Below, piece after piece: positions 14,198 to 17,039 of a stretch of DNA of 17,039 nt. This DNA is from Trueperaceae bacterium (GTDB lineage: Bacteria; Deinococcota; Deinococci; Deinococcales; Trueperaceae). The position numbers were made by a program, and so were the translations under genes. The stretch spans positions 1 through 17,039 of the forward strand of contig JAABSI010000063.1 in NCBI GenBank assembly GCA_011390455.1, given 5' to 3'. A model generated the notes under the pieces. That model worked only from the letters and a program-made list of their open reading frames with translations, was not told the DNA's origin and searched no databases. Position 1 is the first letter of the stretch, and the number at the start of each line of letters is the position of its first letter.

Positions 14198-14208
14198 GGG
14201 CCCCCGCT

Positions 14209-15948
<1,740 letters not shown>

Positions 15949-15973
15949 CGTTTGCCTTCCATCACTCGCTCCA

Positions 15974-16408
15974 TCATTCGCCCAGGGCGCGCACGGCGTC
16001 GCCCATCTCGTCGAAGCTGAAGGTCCACAGCGCCATCACGCCCAGGACGAAGATCGCGCCGGCGGCGGTGAAGAGCGCCGCCTTCCACCAGAAGCGCGCA
16101 CCGGGGCGCTTGACGTAGTCCTCGATCGAGTAGCGCAAGCCGTTGACGCCGTGGAGCATCGCGAAGAGCAGCAGGAACGAGTCGTACACCTTGACGCTCG
16201 GCTGCGCCAGGCGCCCGGCGACGTAGGCGAAGTCGATCTCGCCGGCGTTGAACGCCATGTTGTTGGCCCACAGGTGCCCGAAGGTGAGGAACACGAGCAG
16301 GAACCCGGAGATGCGCATGAAGACCCACCAGGCGAGCTCGGGGGACGACGAGTACGTCGCGCGGGCGTCGCTGAAGGTGCGCGGTTGGGAAGCGCGGGCG
16401 GTCGCCAT
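15974..16408 (-). CDS. sdhD: Succinate dehydrogenase membrane anchor subunit
   Basis: Second membrane subunit of complex II, which helps bind heme b and quinone. The 144-residue protein has three membrane segments (about 26-46, 76-96, 108-130). R32 and S34 ([10 protein letters not shown]) resemble quinone-site residues. H45 and H86 ([14 protein letters not shown]) are conserved, and H86 is a likely heme ligand. The ATG at 16408 overlaps the sdhC stop by one base (TGATG), indicating coupled translation. The frame continues upstream inside sdhC as a shadow. Confidence 0.93.
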   Translation of the reverse strand: MATARASQPRTFSDARATYSSSPELAWWVFMRISGFLLVFLTFGHLWANNMAFNAGEIDFAYVAGRLAQPSVKVYDSFLLLFAMLHGVNGLRYSIEDYVKRPGARFWWKAALFTAAGAIFVLGVMALWTFSFDEMGDAVRALGE

Positions 16409-16767
16409 CAAGCGATCCCCAGGATCTCGGGCACGATCTTCCAGAGCACCGGGATGCCGATCAGGGTGGTGAGGCCGAGCACGCCGTACCAGAGCGGACC
16501 CTGGTAGCGCACGCCCCACGTCGTGAAGTCCATCAGGATGATGCGCAAGCCGTTGAGCGCGTGGTAGACGACGCCCGCGATGATCAGGATGAGGCCGATG
16601 CGGAAGGGCCACTGGTGGTAGAAGGCCAAGAAGGCGTTGAAGGGGCCGTCCGGTCCCCACATCACCAGGCTGATGTCGATGACGTGCAGGAGCAGGTACA
16701 GCGCCAGCGCCACACCCGACATCCGGTGGAACACGAAGGCCCACTGGCCCTCTCGACCTCGGTACAT
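16408..16767 (-). CDS. sdhC: Succinate dehydrogenase cytochrome b556 subunit
   Basis: First membrane subunit of complex II. The 119-residue protein has three membrane helices (about 14-36, 55-76, 91-113). H14-R15 and S17 are the usual HR-x-SG quinone/heme region, and H69 in YHALNGLRIILMD is the expected heme ligand; H28 is a further histidine in helix 1. The MYRGREGQW start resembles Deinococcus-Thermus SdhC. The ATG at 16767 has AGGAGG 9 nt upstream. It is the first gene of sdhCDAB. Confidence 0.95.
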   Translation of the reverse strand: MYRGREGQWAFVFHRMSGVALALYLLLHVIDISLVMWGPDGPFNAFLAFYHQWPFRIGLILIIAGVVYHALNGLRIILMDFTTWGVRYQGPLWYGVLGLTTLIGIPVLWKIVPEILGIA

Positions 16768-16802
16768 GCGGTTCGACCTCCTCGTGCCCCCGTGCGACGA
16801 CG

Positions 16803-16835
16803 CCCGGCCTCGTCGGGGCCCCGACCTCGTCGGGG
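16803..16835 (-). promoter_or_regulatory. Tandem hairpin repeats in the sdhC leader
   Basis: CCTCGTCGGGG occurs twice with a 17-nt period (16808-16818 and 16825-16835). The downstream-coordinate copy makes a perfect 7-bp hairpin, CCCCGAC-CTC-GTCGGGG (16819-16835). The other copy makes a similar but imperfect stem. Both lie in the expected 5' leader of the sdh operon, between the -10 box and the SD site. A transcriptional or translational control element is possible. Confidence 0.45.
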
Positions 16836-16877
16836 ACGCGTGGACTCCGGACGCGACGCGGGCGGTTCAGCGCCGCG

Positions 16878-16883
16878 AGTGTA
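16878..16883 (-). promoter_or_regulatory. -10 box of the sdhCDAB promoter (TACACT)
   Basis: TACACT on the minus strand, within GGTACACT, is identical to the GDH -10 region. Transcription would start near 16871, with a leader of about 100 nt. No clear -35 is seen. A second possible box, TACATT (16930-16925), lies further upstream. Confidence 0.5.
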
Positions 16884-16963
16884 CCACCCGGTCCCGGACG
16901 CGAATCCGTGTCCCGGGCCGCGGAATGTACGCCGTTGGACGAAACGCGGGGGGCGGGTCGGCG

Positions 16964-16969
16964 TACCGT
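16964..16969 (+). promoter_or_regulatory. -10 box of the leaderless gene at 16976 (TACCGT)
   Basis: TACCGT lies 6 nt before the GTG at 16976, with no Shine-Dalgarno site, like the other leaderless starts in the window. Confidence 0.45.
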
Positions 16970-16975
16970 CGCAGC

Positions 16976-17039
16976 GTGATCGACCGTGCGCTCCGCCCCC
17001 TCAAGACCCGCGTGCTCGCGCCGCTCGCGCGTCCGCTGG
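16976..17039 (+). CDS. N-terminus of an unidentified protein, cut by the window edge
   Basis: From a GTG at 16976 the frame reads MIDRALRPLKTRVLAPLARP and continues off the window. It is a basic, amphipathic stretch with no stop. It is divergent from sdhC and follows a leaderless-type -10 box by 6 nt, which supports a real start. The pattern recalls the N-terminus of CDP-alcohol phosphatidyltransferases, but 21 residues are too few to assign a function. Confidence 0.5.
   Translation, partial: MIDRALRPLKTRVLAPLARPL

Overview
This is a GC-rich, densely coding stretch of chromosome. The best fit is a member of the Deinococcota (Deinococcus-Thermus), perhaps a Trueperaceae-like lineage. That is inference, from four things. 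SdhC opens with the MYRGREGQW-type N-terminus I associate with this phylum. YidC carries a signal peptide and a large periplasmic domain, as in cells with an outer membrane. The rnpA frame is open right through rpmH, an arrangement known from Thermus. Many genes start leaderless, 5-8 nt after a TANNNT -10 box, as described in Deinococcus. No mobile element, CRISPR array, tRNA or rRNA was seen. No gene-free stretch exceeds 300 bases; the largest are the rpmH leader region (7608-7835) and the sdhC upstream region (16768-16975).

Layout. 1-2932 (-): N-terminal two thirds of a large NAD-specific glutamate dehydrogenase, cut by the window edge. 3058-3594 (+): lspA. 3591-7607 (-): a ribosome and membrane-biogenesis operon in the order rpmH, rnpA, yidD, yidC, jag/khpB, prmC. 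Its junctions are mostly 4-nt NTGA stop/start overlaps, and rnpA has no ATG, GTG or TTG start that fits. 7836-9263 (-): gatA amidase, divergent from 9340-10410 (+), a membrane-tethered PP2C phosphatase. 10478-11281 (+): a heliorhodopsin with its retinal lysine, counterion glutamate and two characteristic histidines. 11318-11701 (+): RidA. 11715-12644 (-): a CaCA-family Na+/Ca2+ exchanger. 12758-13426 (+): an unrecognised membrane-anchored protein with a possible beta-barrel domain. 13499-16767 (-): sdhC-sdhD-sdhA-sdhB, succinate dehydrogenase. 16976-end (+): the first codons of an unidentified gene.

How it works together. GDH and succinate dehydrogenase both feed carbon through the TCA cycle, and both appear to be driven by a GGTACACT -10 region with a leader and Shine-Dalgarno site. 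YidC, YidD, Jag and LspA concern envelope protein insertion and lipoprotein maturation. RpmH, RnpA, PrmC and GatA concern translation. The most striking element is the heliorhodopsin, a light sensor of unsettled function, directly downstream of a PP2C phosphatase. Its short leader folds a hairpin into an SD-like sequence. Two start classes coexist: leadered genes with SD sites (GDH, rpmH, sdhC, the heliorhodopsin) and seven apparently leaderless genes.
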